DNA of 64,000 nt, from NCBI RefSeq assembly GCF_001984105.1, contig NZ_MTQM01000007.1, positions 186,001 to 250,000 of the forward strand, written 5' to 3'. This document shows positions 1-8,932 of the stretch, piece by piece. Each line of letters opens with the position of its first letter. Positions within the stretch are counted from its first letter, which is position 1. Origin of the DNA: Microbacterium sp. CSI-V. Its GTDB lineage: Bacteria; Actinomycetota; Actinomycetes; Actinomycetales; Microbacteriaceae. The notes under the pieces were generated by a model. It ran no database searches and was not told where the DNA came from. It saw only the letters and a program-made list of their open reading frames with translations. The position numbers and the translations under genes were made by a program.

Positions 1-68
1 CGAGACAGACGCGCGATCTCGTCGGCGAGCTGCTCCAGCCCACCCCGAGGAGGTGACGGGTCAGCCAT
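1..68 (-). CDS. Minor tail protein start (partial)
   Basis: Only the first 22 codons are present; the gene leaves the window at its left edge. ATG at 68-66 overlaps the TGA of the upstream minor tail gene (shared bases TGATG), which indicates translational coupling. The visible protein begins MADPSPPRGG and continues as a probable amphipathic helix (LEQLADEIARL). Its position after the Gp37-like gene suggests another minor tail or tip protein, but this is inference from context only. Confidence 0.6.
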   Translation of the reverse strand, partial: MADPSPPRGGLEQLADEIARLS

Positions 69-1291
69 CACGCCTCCTCGTCGTACGTCGCCCCGCAGGT
101 CACCTCGATGAAGTCCGACCGCGACGACCCGGACAAGCCGACGATCCGGCGACGGTACGAGCCCGCGGGCAGGTAGTCGTAGATCGGGTCGAGTCGGGTG
201 TCACCCGTCACTACACCCGGTCCGGTGAGCGTGCCAGGGCCCGTGAGGAGCCCGAGCTTGATCTGCTGCTGCTCCGACAGGAAGAGTTCCGCCAGGTCAC
301 CGCAGCCGTACTCGTACGGGAACGGCGACTGGTCACCGGACGCGTCGAAAGACCAGAACTCCCACGGCTTCCGCGCGGTGCGGAGGGTCTCTACGTTCGC
401 CGAGTCGAGGGTGACAGCGTCCTTCGTCGTCGTGGACACGTCCGCGTCGAGATGCAGCAGCGGGAACCCGTTGTCGATGAGGTAGGGGTCGTACTGCATC
501 CGCAGCAGCGTCGTGTCCGACGACCGGCCCGCTGACGCCCACGACACAGAACCCATCCGGGTCGGGTCGAGCTGCACGCCCACACCGGTCACGTCGTTCG
601 GTTCCCACGTCAACGGGGCCTCACCCTGCAGACGGGGCTGTTCCTCCGTCCCGGACTCGTACACCCAGCCGAACGAGTCGGAGCTGGTGCGTTCGAGCCG
701 GATCCGAATGTCGGGCCCGTTTTCCTGGTTCGACAGGTCCGTGAGTGCCGCGCCGATCTTCTTCCGCTCCACGGCGGTGTACGACTGCTGACGGGTGCCG
801 GGACGGTCCGCGTGGAACCGGATGGGGATGTCCGCCCACCCGGGCCACAGGCACCCCTGCTGCACAAGCCGTTTACCGATCGTGCCGTGATCCACCCCGT
901 CGATGATCGTGTCGAAACCCTCGGCGGGCTTCCCGTCCGGGGCTAGCCAGTCCGGAGCCGCAGCGGACAGCAGCCCCGGAGGAGGCGGCAGAACCGGCAC
1001 CAGGTTGAGCATGTGACGGAACCCGCGTGCGGTGACCTTGAGCTTGCTCTCGTCCCGGTCGAAGTCCTGAGGGATGATCGGCCCGCCCAGCAGGTGCCCG
1101 CCGACGTCGACCGCGATCGAGTGCTTCCACGGGGTGAACAGGTTCCGCCAACCCCGCACACCGTCGACGAAGTGCGCGTTGATGGTCTCGGCGGTGTTCG
1201 ACTGCTCCTGCCAGTCTTGCTCGCTCGGCTCGATCTCCTCGAGCAGCGCGCCCCCGCGCGTCTCGAAGACGTAGAACCGGGTCACCACCAT
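68..1291 (-). CDS. Minor tail protein, ReqiPepy6 Gp37-like
   Basis: The 407-residue product resembles the Gp37-like minor tail proteins of actinobacterial siphoviruses, which lie just downstream of the distal tail protein and contribute to the tail tip or baseplate. Supporting features are an early segment ending WRNLFTPWKH, a Pro-rich patch PVLPPPPG near residue 100, and a C-terminal region with a Gly/Thr-rich strand (TGPGTLTGPGVVTGD) typical of tail tip beta structure. ATG at 1291 lies inside the end of the upstream gene, a 10-base overlap. The family call comes from overall sequence character and gene order rather than a catalytic motif. Confidence 0.7.
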   Translation of the reverse strand: MVVTRFYVFETRGGALLEEIEPSEQDWQEQSNTAETINAHFVDGVRGWRNLFTPWKHSIAVDVGGHLLGGPIIPQDFDRDESKLKVTARGFRHMLNLVPVLPPPPGLLSAAAPDWLAPDGKPAEGFDTIIDGVDHGTIGKRLVQQGCLWPGWADIPIRFHADRPGTRQQSYTAVERKKIGAALTDLSNQENGPDIRIRLERTSSDSFGWVYESGTEEQPRLQGEAPLTWEPNDVTGVGVQLDPTRMGSVSWASAGRSSDTTLLRMQYDPYLIDNGFPLLHLDADVSTTTKDAVTLDSANVETLRTARKPWEFWSFDASGDQSPFPYEYGCGDLAELFLSEQQQIKLGLLTGPGTLTGPGVVTGDTRLDPIYDYLPAGSYRRRIVGLSGSSRSDFIEVTCGATYDEEA

Positions 1292-2106
1292 GCGTGATCC
1301 ACCTTCCCCGCCATGCGCGGCTCACCGACCGGCTCGGTCACGTCGAACTGGAACGTGCGCGAGAACCCGCCGGGGATCTCCGTCCACTCCCGGTATCGCA
1401 ACCAGCGGGACACGTCCTGCCCGTCGAGCGTCGCCCGACCGTTCTCGATCACGACCGACGCGCCAACCGGGATCGGGCGGGCGAACCCGACCCGCGCGCC
1501 CGTCTCCACGCAGGTGATCAGCGCGGTCGAGAACCCGCCCGACAGCACGAACGACGGCGACGACGGGGCCTTCCCGTCATTCGGGAGCGTGATTCGCCCG
1601 CTCGACCCGCCACCGGGCCACACGGCCGGCCAGATGACCGGCCACACCAGACCCTGCCCCGCCGATGGTGGGGATGTCTCCACCCATTCCCCGGTCGCGT
1701 ATCGACGGGGATCGGCAGCACGAAATCGCACCTGGTAGGCGGCCGTCTGACCGAAGACCAAGATCTTCGTGTCAGGTTCACCCACTCGGCGAACCCACGC
1801 CCACCTCGGACCGTCCGCTTCCGTAACCACCAACAGTCCGAGCTCCCCGCCGGCAAGAGCGCCGGAGAGAGCGTTGAGGTCAGCTGCTTGATCGCCGGAC
1901 GAGTGGATCATCCCCTCGATGGTGATCAGCCGGCCGTTGAGACGCCCCTCGCCCTGGAACTCGCCGTGAGACTGGGGGCGCTTGGTGGTCGGGACCTCGG
2001 AGGAGACTCCCGACCACCAGCCCTTCAGCCCGTCCTCGCCGATCGTGTACGTCGCAGGACTGTCGGTGCCGTCCAGGACCAGCCCGCCCACGTAGACATG
2101 GACCAT
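1282..2106 (-). CDS. Distal tail (Dit-like) minor tail protein
   Basis: The 274-residue protein follows the tape measure gene directly, the usual place of the siphovirus distal tail protein that joins the tube to the tip. It begins MVHVYVGGLVLDG and has a central segment (YQVRFRAADPRRYA) resembling the strand that ends the N-terminal domain of Dit-type proteins. A Trp/Pro-rich linker (VWPVIWPAVWPGG) separates two beta-rich halves. The start ATG at 2106 overlaps the tape measure stop by one base. Function is inferred from position plus this two-domain layout. Confidence 0.7.
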   Translation of the reverse strand: MVHVYVGGLVLDGTDSPATYTIGEDGLKGWWSGVSSEVPTTKRPQSHGEFQGEGRLNGRLITIEGMIHSSGDQAADLNALSGALAGGELGLLVVTEADGPRWAWVRRVGEPDTKILVFGQTAAYQVRFRAADPRRYATGEWVETSPPSAGQGLVWPVIWPAVWPGGGSSGRITLPNDGKAPSSPSFVLSGGFSTALITCVETGARVGFARPIPVGASVVIENGRATLDGQDVSRWLRYREWTEIPGGFSRTFQFDVTEPVGEPRMAGKVDHAWW

Positions 2107-5100
2107 CAGCTGCTCCTCAACGCGAAGCTGATCCGCTCACCAGCGATCCGCCCCACCTCTTCCTCAGACATACCCGGAGTGGGGTAGATCTTCATGTCGA
2201 TCGGACGCTGATCCGCGACCACTGCAGCAGCCGGAGCTCCACTGGACATGTAGGAGGCGATGTACTGCGGCCGGTGGTCTACGTACCCACCGCCCGCGTA
2301 CCCACGGAGCGGGGGCATGTCGCCGCCCGCGTTCATGTGCTCCAACCACGCCCGGTTGCGGGGCTTCGCCACCACCCGGGAACGGGTCACGAACTCACCA
2401 GTCGCGAGGGCGTACACGACGTTGTCCCGATCCGACGGTGCGCCAGGGATGATGCCACCACCAGCACGCCCACCACGGATGCTCGTCGCGTCGAGCGAAT
2501 CCGTCTGCGTGTTCAGCCGGATCGTCGTCCCGTTCCACTGGTTGTAGATCGCGGTGAGCTGAGCATTGACTCCCGAGGTGTCCACCTTCAGGTACGGCGT
2601 GACGTTCTCGATGCGGAGCTTGTACTCCCTCATGATCTGCTCGACCGTGGCCTGACCGCTGGCCAACTTGCCAGCGATCTCAGATGCGGCGCCCTGGCCG
2701 AGTTGCGCCGCCGCCGCCGCCACAATCGGTGACGCATTCGTCAGGGCGCTAGTGAAAGCATCCGTACCGCTCTTCGACCGCTCACCGAAAGCTTGCTCCA
2801 TCACGGCCAGCTGTTCATCGCTGGCATTTACCAGCTCCGCGACTAGAGGAGCACCCTCCGGGCCGAGAGATGCCAGCTCAGAAAGGACACCTTCCGATAC
2901 GCGGCCGGAAAGCAGAATCATGTTCTGCTCCCACGAGGTCTGAGCATCGATCTGTGTCTGCAACTCAGTGATGTAGTCGGCCAGATTGACCGAGAATCCG
3001 TCGTAGTAGTCCTTCCAGGAGTCAGAGGAATCCTCGGTCTTGGACGCGGTGTCCTCAGCCCACTCCCGCTGCTTGTCCTGCATTTTGGTTAGCGCGTCGC
3101 CGAAATTGATGAACTGCGAGTCCCCCCCGGAGAGGGTCTCCAGGTACTTCTTCTGCGCGTCGGTCAGCTCCTCGGTCGCCCCTGCCGCGGTCTCGGCCGC
3201 GCCAGCGATACCGCTCAACGAATCTGCACCCGTGTCGCTGGTTGAGGAAAGGTCAGACGTCGCGATCTCCAGGAGAGCAGATGCCCGCGCTGCGTCGTCC
3301 ATCCCGGCCGTGTTCAGCCCCAGCTCGGTAGCCCGCTTGGTGAGCACACCCTCGAACTCGGGTCCCAAGGCAGCGAGCAGCCGGGACAGCGATTTCTGCG
3401 AACCGTCGGTCTCGGCCGCGAGCTCGTTGAACGCCCTCTGCGCCGCCGGAGCGTCGGAAGCCGCGAGCGTCGACAGCTCCTTACCGATCCGCTGGAGCGA
3501 GTCGATGGGGGCCGCCAGAGCGGCATTCTTCTGCAGGTTGAAGATGCCGCGCGCGAAGATGTTGTTGTTGAACTCGTCGATGTCGGCGAGCAGCTGATCC
3601 AGGTCCTGGAGCTGAGCCTTCGCGTCCTTGAAGAACAGGTTGAACTGGCCCGGTGCGGCGGTGTCCAGCACCTGCCGGCCGGATGCCGTCTGCAGGGAAT
3701 TCTGCATCGATTCCGAGGTCGCCTCGGTCTCCTTCATGATGCGCTGGAACTCGCCCAGACCGATGCCGGCGACGATCAGTGCCGCACCCCACGGACCGTT
3801 CAGGAACGCCGCTGTGGCGCTCAGGGCCCTTCCTGTGCGGTTGATCCCGTTCGTGGTGAGTTCCGCCGCCCGAGCCACCCCCGGCATCTCGGATGCGCGG
3901 AGGATCGTGAGTTGCGCGTTGAAGGCCGCGATCTTCGGCACCGCGATCAGGAACGCCCCGCCCGCCAGTGCAGCCCCACCAGCGACGGTAGCGAGCAACG
4001 CCACCCCGAACTGGATACCCTCGGGAAGGTCGGAGAACCCCTTCGAAAGCGTGGTGACTGCCTCGGCCACAGCCTGAACGGCCGGGAGGAATGCCGACCC
4101 GTAGTCGATCGCGGCGTCCCGTGCGGCGTTCGCTGCGATCTGCAGCTTCGCCTCGGTCGTCTCGTACCGCTTGTTGGCCTCATCGGTCAGCGCGGAGTTC
4201 TCCTCCCACGCCTTCGACTGCAGGTCGAGCGAGTCGGTGAGGAGGTCCCCGGCACCCTTGAGCTGCAGCAGCACACGCTGCTCCTCGGTCGACTTGAACC
4301 CGAGGTCGGTGAGCGTCTTCACGACGTTCCCGCCCGACGCCTCGACCCCGTTCAGTCCCTTCGTGAACGTGTCGAGCGCGCGCACCGGGTCGTTCCGGAA
4401 CTGGTCCGCGAACTCCTTCGACGTGACCCCGGAGACCTTCGCGAACGCGGCGAGCTGGTCGCCTCCCGTCTGCACGGCCGAGTACAGGTCCTGGAGCACC
4501 CGGGAAGCGACGCCACCACCGAGCTCCGCTGTGATGCCCATCGAGGCGAGGGCGTTCGCGAGACCGAGGACTTCACCCTCGGTAGCGCCGACCAGCTTCC
4601 CGGAACCCGAGATGCGCTGCGCCATCTGGACGATGTCGCGCTCCGTTGAAGCCCCCGCGTTACCGAGCGCCACGAGGGTCGCGCCGAGCCGGCCGACGTC
4701 CTCGGGCGCGGTCTGCATGACGTTCATCAGCTGCGCGATGCTCGTAGCGGCTTCGTCAGCGGAGAGGTTCGTCGTCTCCGACAGGTCGATCATCGTCTTC
4801 GTGAACGAGGCGATGTCCTGCCGCTTCACACCGAGCTGACCGGCAGCTTCCGCGACTCCCGCGATCTCCTCATGGGTGGCGGGGAGCACACCGGTCAGCG
4901 ACCGGAGCTGCTCCTCGAGCGCGCCCATCTCCTCGGCGTTCCCGTCGACGGTCTTCGTGACCCCAGCCCACGCCGACTCCCAGTCGATCGCGGCCTTCAC
5001 CGACAGAGCCGTCGCAGCCGTCGCGATCGCACCGGTCGCGAGGAGCTTGGTGCCGACCTGCTCCATCGCCTGGTGCTGCCGCTCGTAGGCGGCCATGGCG

Positions 5101-5216
5101 TCCTCGCCGGACTCCTTCAGCTTGACGTTCGCCTGGCGAGCCTTCTCGTAGTTCGCGAGGTAGTTGTTCACCTCGGCGGCGAGGACGACTTTGACGATGC
5201 GCTCCACAGTGGGCAC
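2106..5216 (-). CDS. Tape measure protein
   Basis: At 1036 residues this is the longest phage gene and follows the tail assembly chaperones, as tape measure proteins do; it sets tail length and is packed inside the tail tube. The N-terminal part (residues about 60-370) has the helical, Ala/Thr/Gly-rich pattern of the TP901-type tape measure core, for example AGQLGVKRQDIASFTK. A hydrophobic membrane-like segment lies at about residues 403-430. The C-terminal 250 residues are mixed and less repetitive. A soluble lytic or peptidase domain was not recognised. The start ATG lies 30 bases after the frameshifted chaperone stop. Confidence 0.92.
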   Translation of the reverse strand: MPTVERIVKVVLAAEVNNYLANYEKARQANVKLKESGEDAMAAYERQHQAMEQVGTKLLATGAIATAATALSVKAAIDWESAWAGVTKTVDGNAEEMGALEEQLRSLTGVLPATHEEIAGVAEAAGQLGVKRQDIASFTKTMIDLSETTNLSADEAATSIAQLMNVMQTAPEDVGRLGATLVALGNAGASTERDIVQMAQRISGSGKLVGATEGEVLGLANALASMGITAELGGGVASRVLQDLYSAVQTGGDQLAAFAKVSGVTSKEFADQFRNDPVRALDTFTKGLNGVEASGGNVVKTLTDLGFKSTEEQRVLLQLKGAGDLLTDSLDLQSKAWEENSALTDEANKRYETTEAKLQIAANAARDAAIDYGSAFLPAVQAVAEAVTTLSKGFSDLPEGIQFGVALLATVAGGAALAGGAFLIAVPKIAAFNAQLTILRASEMPGVARAAELTTNGINRTGRALSATAAFLNGPWGAALIVAGIGLGEFQRIMKETEATSESMQNSLQTASGRQVLDTAAPGQFNLFFKDAKAQLQDLDQLLADIDEFNNNIFARGIFNLQKNAALAAPIDSLQRIGKELSTLAASDAPAAQRAFNELAAETDGSQKSLSRLLAALGPEFEGVLTKRATELGLNTAGMDDAARASALLEIATSDLSSTSDTGADSLSGIAGAAETAAGATEELTDAQKKYLETLSGGDSQFINFGDALTKMQDKQREWAEDTASKTEDSSDSWKDYYDGFSVNLADYITELQTQIDAQTSWEQNMILLSGRVSEGVLSELASLGPEGAPLVAELVNASDEQLAVMEQAFGERSKSGTDAFTSALTNASPIVAAAAAQLGQGAASEIAGKLASGQATVEQIMREYKLRIENVTPYLKVDTSGVNAQLTAIYNQWNGTTIRLNTQTDSLDATSIRGGRAGGGIIPGAPSDRDNVVYALATGEFVTRSRVVAKPRNRAWLEHMNAGGDMPPLRGYAGGGYVDHRPQYIASYMSSGAPAAAVVADQRPIDMKIYPTPGMSEEEVGRIAGERISFALRSS

Positions 5217-5246
5217 CTCCGTCCTGATCGACGGCGGCGGTGATGC

Positions 5247-6220
5247 CTACCGTGTGACTCGCTGGACGTCGAAGAAGACGCCGTTGAGGTTGGCCCCGTC
5301 GCCGGATGCCTTCTTGTGCGCGTCCATCGCGTCGAGAGCGGCTCTGCGGGCGTAGTTCGTGTGCGGCCCGGTCGCGGCGTACGCGTAGTCGCTGCCGTAG
5401 CTGCTCGGCGCCGCGTCGTCCGACGTCGCCTCGGGAAGCCATTCGCCGAACTCGCCCGTGTTGCGCTCGACGATGATGAGCGCCTGCACGAGGTCTCGGG
5501 ACTCGTCGTCCCACTCGCTCTCCGTCGTCGACGACACGACGCGGCCGTGCTCGTCGTGGACGTAGACGGTGGTGGGCTGCCAGCCCCAGTACCTCCGCGG
5601 GGAGATGCCGGCGCGAACGGCGGCAGCTACTTCGTTGCGGAGCGCCGCGCTGCCCCGAAGTCTTTTACCAGTGCGTCCAGTCGGCTCGCGGGCTCTGCTT
5701 CGTTGAGGGACCAGACGGCGTTCTGGACGTCGGTGACCTCGGACCCGGAGAGAACTGCGAACAGGCGTGCCCACTGCTCGAGCGTGAGGCGGTGTTCCTC
5801 GTCATCTTCGATTCGGAAGCCGTACGCGGTGTCGGTGTCCTGGTCGACGTACGCGGCGGCCGCGAGGGAGAGGGTGGAGATGTTGTACCCGTAGTGACGG
5901 TCGACGGGCACGTCAGCGCGGACCGGGTGGTGGAGGCTAAGCTCGCTCCACGCGTGGCCGGGGATGCGGTAGAACCGCAGCGTCACGAGAGACTCCATGG
6001 CACGCTCACGGAGGTCTTCGATCTGCGTCTTCAGTTCGGTGACCTTCGGGTTCTCCCCCGATGCGAGCCGCTGGTCCGTGGCCGCCTCGGCAGCGAAGTC
6101 GGTGATCTGCGCGCGGAGGCTGCTGATGCGCTCCGCGATGTCGCCGTCGAGGCAGACGTGGACGTCCTTGAACGCGCGGGGGCGTTGTTCGGATCGGGTG
6201 AGGAGCTCGTCGAAGTTCAT
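5247..6220 (-). CDS. Tail assembly chaperone, -1 frameshift product
   Basis: Joining the short chaperone frame (from ATG 6220) to the overlapping -1 frame gives a protein of about 324 residues: 186 codons up to the Lys AAA at 5665-5663, then about 138 residues ending at 5247. This is the siphovirus G/GT arrangement, in which a few percent of ribosomes slip to make the longer chaperone that helps assemble the tape measure protein. The second frame is open through the overlap and reads as ordinary protein (GWQPTTVYVHDEHG, ending in a helical region), but it has no good independent start. The frameshift is inferred from gene position and reading frames. Confidence 0.8.
5627..6220 (-). CDS. Tail assembly chaperone, short form
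   Basis: The 197-residue unshifted product begins MNFDELLTRSEQRP and ends at TAG 5629-5627. It lies between the major tail protein and tape measure genes, the fixed position of the G-type tail chaperone. The sequence is largely helical with acidic stretches (RIEDDEEHRLTLEQW). ATG at 6220 was chosen because the frame upstream of it reads as low-quality Arg/Pro-rich sequence and runs into the preceding hairpin. It shares its first 186 codons with the longer frameshifted form. Confidence 0.85.
   Translation of the reverse strand: MNFDELLTRSEQRPRAFKDVHVCLDGDIAERISSLRAQITDFAAEAATDQRLASGENPKVTELKTQIEDLRERAMESLVTLRFYRIPGHAWSELSLHHPVRADVPVDRHYGYNISTLSLAAAAYVDQDTDTAYGFRIEDDEEHRLTLEQWARLFAVLSGSEVTDVQNAVWSLNEAEPASRLDALVKDFGAARRSATK
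5663..5669 (-). other. Candidate -1 ribosomal slippery site
   Basis: On the minus strand the heptamer reads G GTA AAA in the frame of the short chaperone, 12 codons before its stop. After a one-base back-slip the A-site Lys tRNA re-pairs perfectly (AAA to AAA); P-site re-pairing (GTA to GGT) is imperfect. The downstream -1 frame then continues RLRGSAALRN. The canonical XXXYYYZ form is therefore only partly met, and a second G-run (TTCGGGGC) just downstream is an alternative site. Confidence 0.6.
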
Positions 6221-6253
6221 GGTGTCCGCCGTTCTCCGCCGTGAAGGGGTGGA

Positions 6254-6287
6254 CCGTGGGGGCGTCCGGCGGAGAACGCCCCCACGG
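6254..6287 (-). terminator. Hairpin after major tail protein gene
   Basis: A perfect 12-base inverted repeat (CCGTGGGGGCGT with ACGCCCCCACGG, 10-base loop) lies 8 bases after the major tail protein stop. It has no clear T-run, so it may attenuate transcription or stabilise the 3' end of the upstream mRNA, lowering chaperone expression relative to the tail tube protein. The role is inferred. Confidence 0.55.
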
Positions 6288-6294
6288 GGTTGTG

Positions 6295-6807
6295 TCACGC
6301 CAGGGCGTGCTCGGCCGAGATGTAGTTCACGGCCACGGCCTGCTTCTTCGTGAACTTGCCGTCCTGGATGGGACCGGGGAGCTGCGCACCGAGGGTCACC
6401 GAGTAGGCGCGGACCTTCTGCGCCGCGGCGGCCAGGGTCGTCTGCGGCACGTTGCGACGCTCGACGAAGATCCAGTCGCCCGGGGTGAGGATGACCGAAG
6501 CCGACGACGCGTCCGTGGAGTCCACGTACGACAGGTCGGGGATCTCCTGCGTCACGGCCTGCAGCGACTGGCGCGACTGCGGCGACGTGAGGCGGGTGTC
6601 GGCGTTCTTGCCCTGCGAGGGGTTGGGGTTCCATCCACCCTGCATGAACGAGTACGTGATCCGCTTCGCGCTGGTCGCGGCGAGGTTGGCCGCGGTGATC
6701 GCGTCGGGGTTGACACCCGCGGTCGCGGCGGGGATGGCCCAGATGGTGAGGTTCCCGGTCTGGTCCACGGCGGGAGGTCCGCCGAATGCTTCTGCCACAT
6801 CGGGCAT
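6295..6807 (-). CDS. Major tail (tube) protein
   Basis: The 170-residue protein sits directly before the frameshifted chaperones and has the size and beta-rich character of siphovirus tail tube subunits, which polymerise into the tail. It starts MPDVAEAFGG with a strong ribosome binding site (AAAGGAG, 7 bases upstream), fitting a highly expressed structural gene. The internal segment IFVERRNVPQTTL and the C-terminal half are typical alternating strand pattern. A hairpin follows the gene. Confidence 0.85.
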   Translation of the reverse strand: MPDVAEAFGGPPAVDQTGNLTIWAIPAATAGVNPDAITAANLAATSAKRITYSFMQGGWNPNPSQGKNADTRLTSPQSRQSLQAVTQEIPDLSYVDSTDASSASVILTPGDWIFVERRNVPQTTLAAAAQKVRAYSVTLGAQLPGPIQDGKFTKKQAVAVNYISAEHALA

Positions 6808-6885
6808 GAGCGTTCTCCTTTCATCTCCCCGGCAACCGGGGGTTTCGGTTGACCCTCGGGGAGACCGAGGGGGTCGCTGAGACGA

Positions 6886-7299
6886 TCAGGCCGAGCGGCT
6901 GCTGACCGTCTCGAAGTAGATGTCCTGGTAGAACAGGCGCGCGTTGGAGTCGTGGCGGGCTTCGTCCATGTCGCTCGTGAACGGGGAGCACGCGCGGCCG
7001 GCGACCTCGAGCCTCTGCCCGACGAACTGGGTGCGCAGCGCATCGACGAGGTCGACGAGCCCACCCGCGTCGACGGTGACGACCCGCCACTTGACCTCGA
7101 CGCTGTAGTCACCTGCGACGTCCTCGGGGGCGGTGTTGCGTTCCCCGGCGTACCCGCGGATGGTGACGGTCAGCACGAGGTAGTTCCCAGCGACGGCCGT
7201 GGCGCCGCTGTCACGAAACACCTCGTAGACGTCGCCGGGGTCGATGTACTCGTGTCCGGCAGCGAGTGCCTTCGCGGCGTCGATGTGCGCGCGGAGCAT
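6886..7299 (-). CDS. Tail terminator / tail completion protein
   Basis: The 137-residue protein lies between the HK97-gp10-like gene and the tail tube gene, the usual position of the tail terminator that caps the tube. It shows a helical start (LRAHIDAAKALAAG), a central series of beta strands (YLVLTVTIRGYAGE) and a VDLVDALRTQF helix, the order expected of this fold. The start ATG overlaps the upstream stop by four bases (ATGA). The call is by order and size; no motif is decisive. Confidence 0.65.
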   Translation of the reverse strand: MLRAHIDAAKALAAGHEYIDPGDVYEVFRDSGATAVAGNYLVLTVTIRGYAGERNTAPEDVAGDYSVEVKWRVVTVDAGGLVDLVDALRTQFVGQRLEVAGRACSPFTSDMDEARHDSNARLFYQDIYFETVSSRSA

Positions 7300-7694
7300 C
7301 AGATGTCCGCGGCGTCGGTGCCGGCCATGAGGATGCCGCGGATGAACCCATCCTGGTTCGCCTTCGCGGCGAGGCGGGCAGCGTGTTGCGGCGACGTGCC
7401 GCGACTCGCGACGCCCTCTTCAAGGAACCCGAGCGCACCCTGACCCTTGGACGGGTCGGGACCGACCTCTGCGATCACACCGTCACCGGAAGATTCGATG
7501 TCGTAGCTCATGGAAGCGGGGTACCCGCGCGCATGCCGGCCGGATGAGGCCCGCGCGACAGCGCGCATGTCGTCGCGCACGTCCTGAGCTGACACCTGCA
7601 CGGCTTTGCGGACGTTCTGGTGCAGGTGACGCGGCACGTCGCCCATGTCGGCGATCAGGCCGTTCACGTCAGTGAAGTCGAACGAAGCGCTCAC
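7299..7694 (-). CDS. HK97 gp10-like head-tail protein
   Basis: The 131-residue product begins at GTG 7694, five bases after AAGGAG, and overlaps the upstream TGA in the GTGA form. It has the gp10-type pattern of small head-tail components: an N-terminal helix that ends in VSAQDVRDDM, a charged GRHARGYPASMSYDI loop, a short beta segment (GVIAEVGPDP) and a conserved GALGFLEEG turn before the C-terminal helices. Such proteins join the connector to the tail. Confidence 0.75.
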   Translation of the reverse strand: MSASFDFTDVNGLIADMGDVPRHLHQNVRKAVQVSAQDVRDDMRAVARASSGRHARGYPASMSYDIESSGDGVIAEVGPDPSKGQGALGFLEEGVASRGTSPQHAARLAAKANQDGFIRGILMAGTDAADI

Positions 7695-8083
7695 GTCTGC
7701 TCCTTCACGGGGTAACGGTGGGCGGTCACCTGCCCCATGTCTGGGATGCCGGTCACCTCGAACGTGAGGCCAACGAGGGCAGGGTCCGACGTCGACCCGG
7801 TGACGTCGATCTCGTCTCCGTCGGTCAGCATCGGCGCGGCCACGGGAAGGTCGACGCGGAGGTCCTGTGTGGCGACGGCCTGGCTCGCGGAGTCGCGGTC
7901 GGAGACGGCGCGGCTGGCACCGTTCGCGACGCGGGCGATGCCCGAATACTTCTCGGTCACCAACACGCGAGTCGCCTTCCCAGAGACCGTGCGCATCGCC
8001 CACGTGCCGGCGACGACCGTCTCCGTCATCCGCTGCTCCGCACGCTCACGGCCACGCTGGAGCACGGTCGGGTCGTACGGCAT
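7691..8083 (-). CDS. Head-tail stopper-like protein (DUF6093-like)
   Basis: The 130-residue protein begins MPYDPTVLQRGRERAE. The long N-terminal helix and the following beta-rich domain (ATRVLVTEKYSGIARV, TDGDEIDVTG) fit the small stopper proteins that close the connector in actinobacterial siphoviruses. It lies between the adaptor and the gp10-like gene, as expected. Its last bases overlap the next GTG start, so the head-tail genes are translationally coupled. The DUF6093 assignment is from memory of the family. Confidence 0.65.
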   Translation of the reverse strand: MPYDPTVLQRGRERAEQRMTETVVAGTWAMRTVSGKATRVLVTEKYSGIARVANGASRAVSDRDSASQAVATQDLRVDLPVAAPMLTDGDEIDVTGSTSDPALVGLTFEVTGIPDMGQVTAHRYPVKEQT

Positions 8084-8493
8084 CAGCTGCGCCCCAACCG
8101 GATCGTGAACGCCCCTGTGCGGCGCTTCACCAGTGGAACGAGCGCGTCAGCCTCCGCGTCGCTGATGAACAGCACACCCTCCTCCGACTCGCGTGCCCGC
8201 CGGCGGGTGAGGGACCAGTCGTCGAGCTGCTCCCGCTCCTCAGCCCACCCATCGGTGTTCTTGAGGAACCGTGCGACAGCGTCAGCGATCGTCGAGACGT
8301 ACCGGCGCTCCCAGTCAGCGGACTCTTCCTCGGTGGGGAGCGACGGCGGCTGGTGGATGCCGCGGAGGCGCAGCGCTGTCCGGAGCTGCGCCCCCGCGTC
8401 CTCGATGCGAGCCTCGGCCACCGGGACCTCCGCAGTGGTGAGCGGTCGCCACCGTCCCACGATGTCGGCCGCGGTGACTTCAGGCCACGCCAT
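8083..8493 (-). CDS. Head-tail adaptor protein
   Basis: The 136-residue protein is first in the connector series after the capsid genes. It starts MAWPEVTAADIVGRW and is mostly helical, with an LRTALRLRG segment and a C-terminal GAFTIRLGRS. ATG 8493 is preferred over GTG 8499 because GGTGGAG lies five bases before the ATG, whereas the GTG abuts that site. Adaptor function (first ring below the portal) is inferred from order and helical content. Confidence 0.65.
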   Translation of the reverse strand: MAWPEVTAADIVGRWRPLTTAEVPVAEARIEDAGAQLRTALRLRGIHQPPSLPTEEESADWERRYVSTIADAVARFLKNTDGWAEEREQLDDWSLTRRRARESEEGVLFISDAEADALVPLVKRRTGAFTIRLGRS

Positions 8494-8495
8494 TG

Positions 8496-8870
8496 TCACT
8501 CCACCGGGATGCCGGCGCCCTTGAGCGCGTCGATGATGTCGGTCTTCGTCGCGTCCGAGGGGATGTCGATCTCGAGACCCTGCGCCTTCGCGGCTTCGAC
8601 GCCGTACGCCCGCCAGGCGTCCGCACCCGACCCGGCACCACCACGAGGGGGCAGCGACGGTGCGGGGGCGTCAGGCGAGCCGGTGTCGCCGCCTGCGGGC
8701 GGTTCCTCGGCCTTCGAGGACTTGGTGTCTTCGCTCTTGTTCGCGAGGACGTGGTCCCCCAGGTCGACGCCGTCGGGAACCTTGTCGCCCGCGACGAGGA
8801 CGATGGGGTCGCCACCATCCGGGTCGTTGACGAGCACGGACCCGATGAGGTCCTTGCGGATCTTCGCCAT
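8496..8870 (-). CDS. Small head protein with HeH/LEM-like C-terminus
   Basis: The 124-residue protein follows the major capsid gene. Residues 1-60 form a compact beta-rich part (LIGSVLVNDPDGGDP). Residues about 60-90 are a Gly/Pro/Ser-rich linker. The last 30 residues (IPSDATKTDIIDALKGAG) look like the helix-extended-loop-helix element found at the ends of phage head proteins. It starts at ATG 8870 behind AAGGAG. A role in the head or connector is inferred; the exact function is unknown. Confidence 0.6.
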   Translation of the reverse strand: MAKIRKDLIGSVLVNDPDGGDPIVLVAGDKVPDGVDLGDHVLANKSEDTKSSKAEEPPAGGDTGSPDAPAPSLPPRGGAGSGADAWRAYGVEAAKAQGLEIDIPSDATKTDIIDALKGAGIPVE

Positions 8871-8932
8871 GATGATCTCCTTGGTTCGGAGGTGCCGGCC
8901 CGACGTGAGCCGAGCCGGCACGCTCGAATGGG

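Noticed and set aside
6820..6870. Small hairpins before the major tail protein gene as a terminator
   Set aside because: The stems are only 6-7 bases, and the tail gene has an ordinary strong ribosome site, so read-through is expected.
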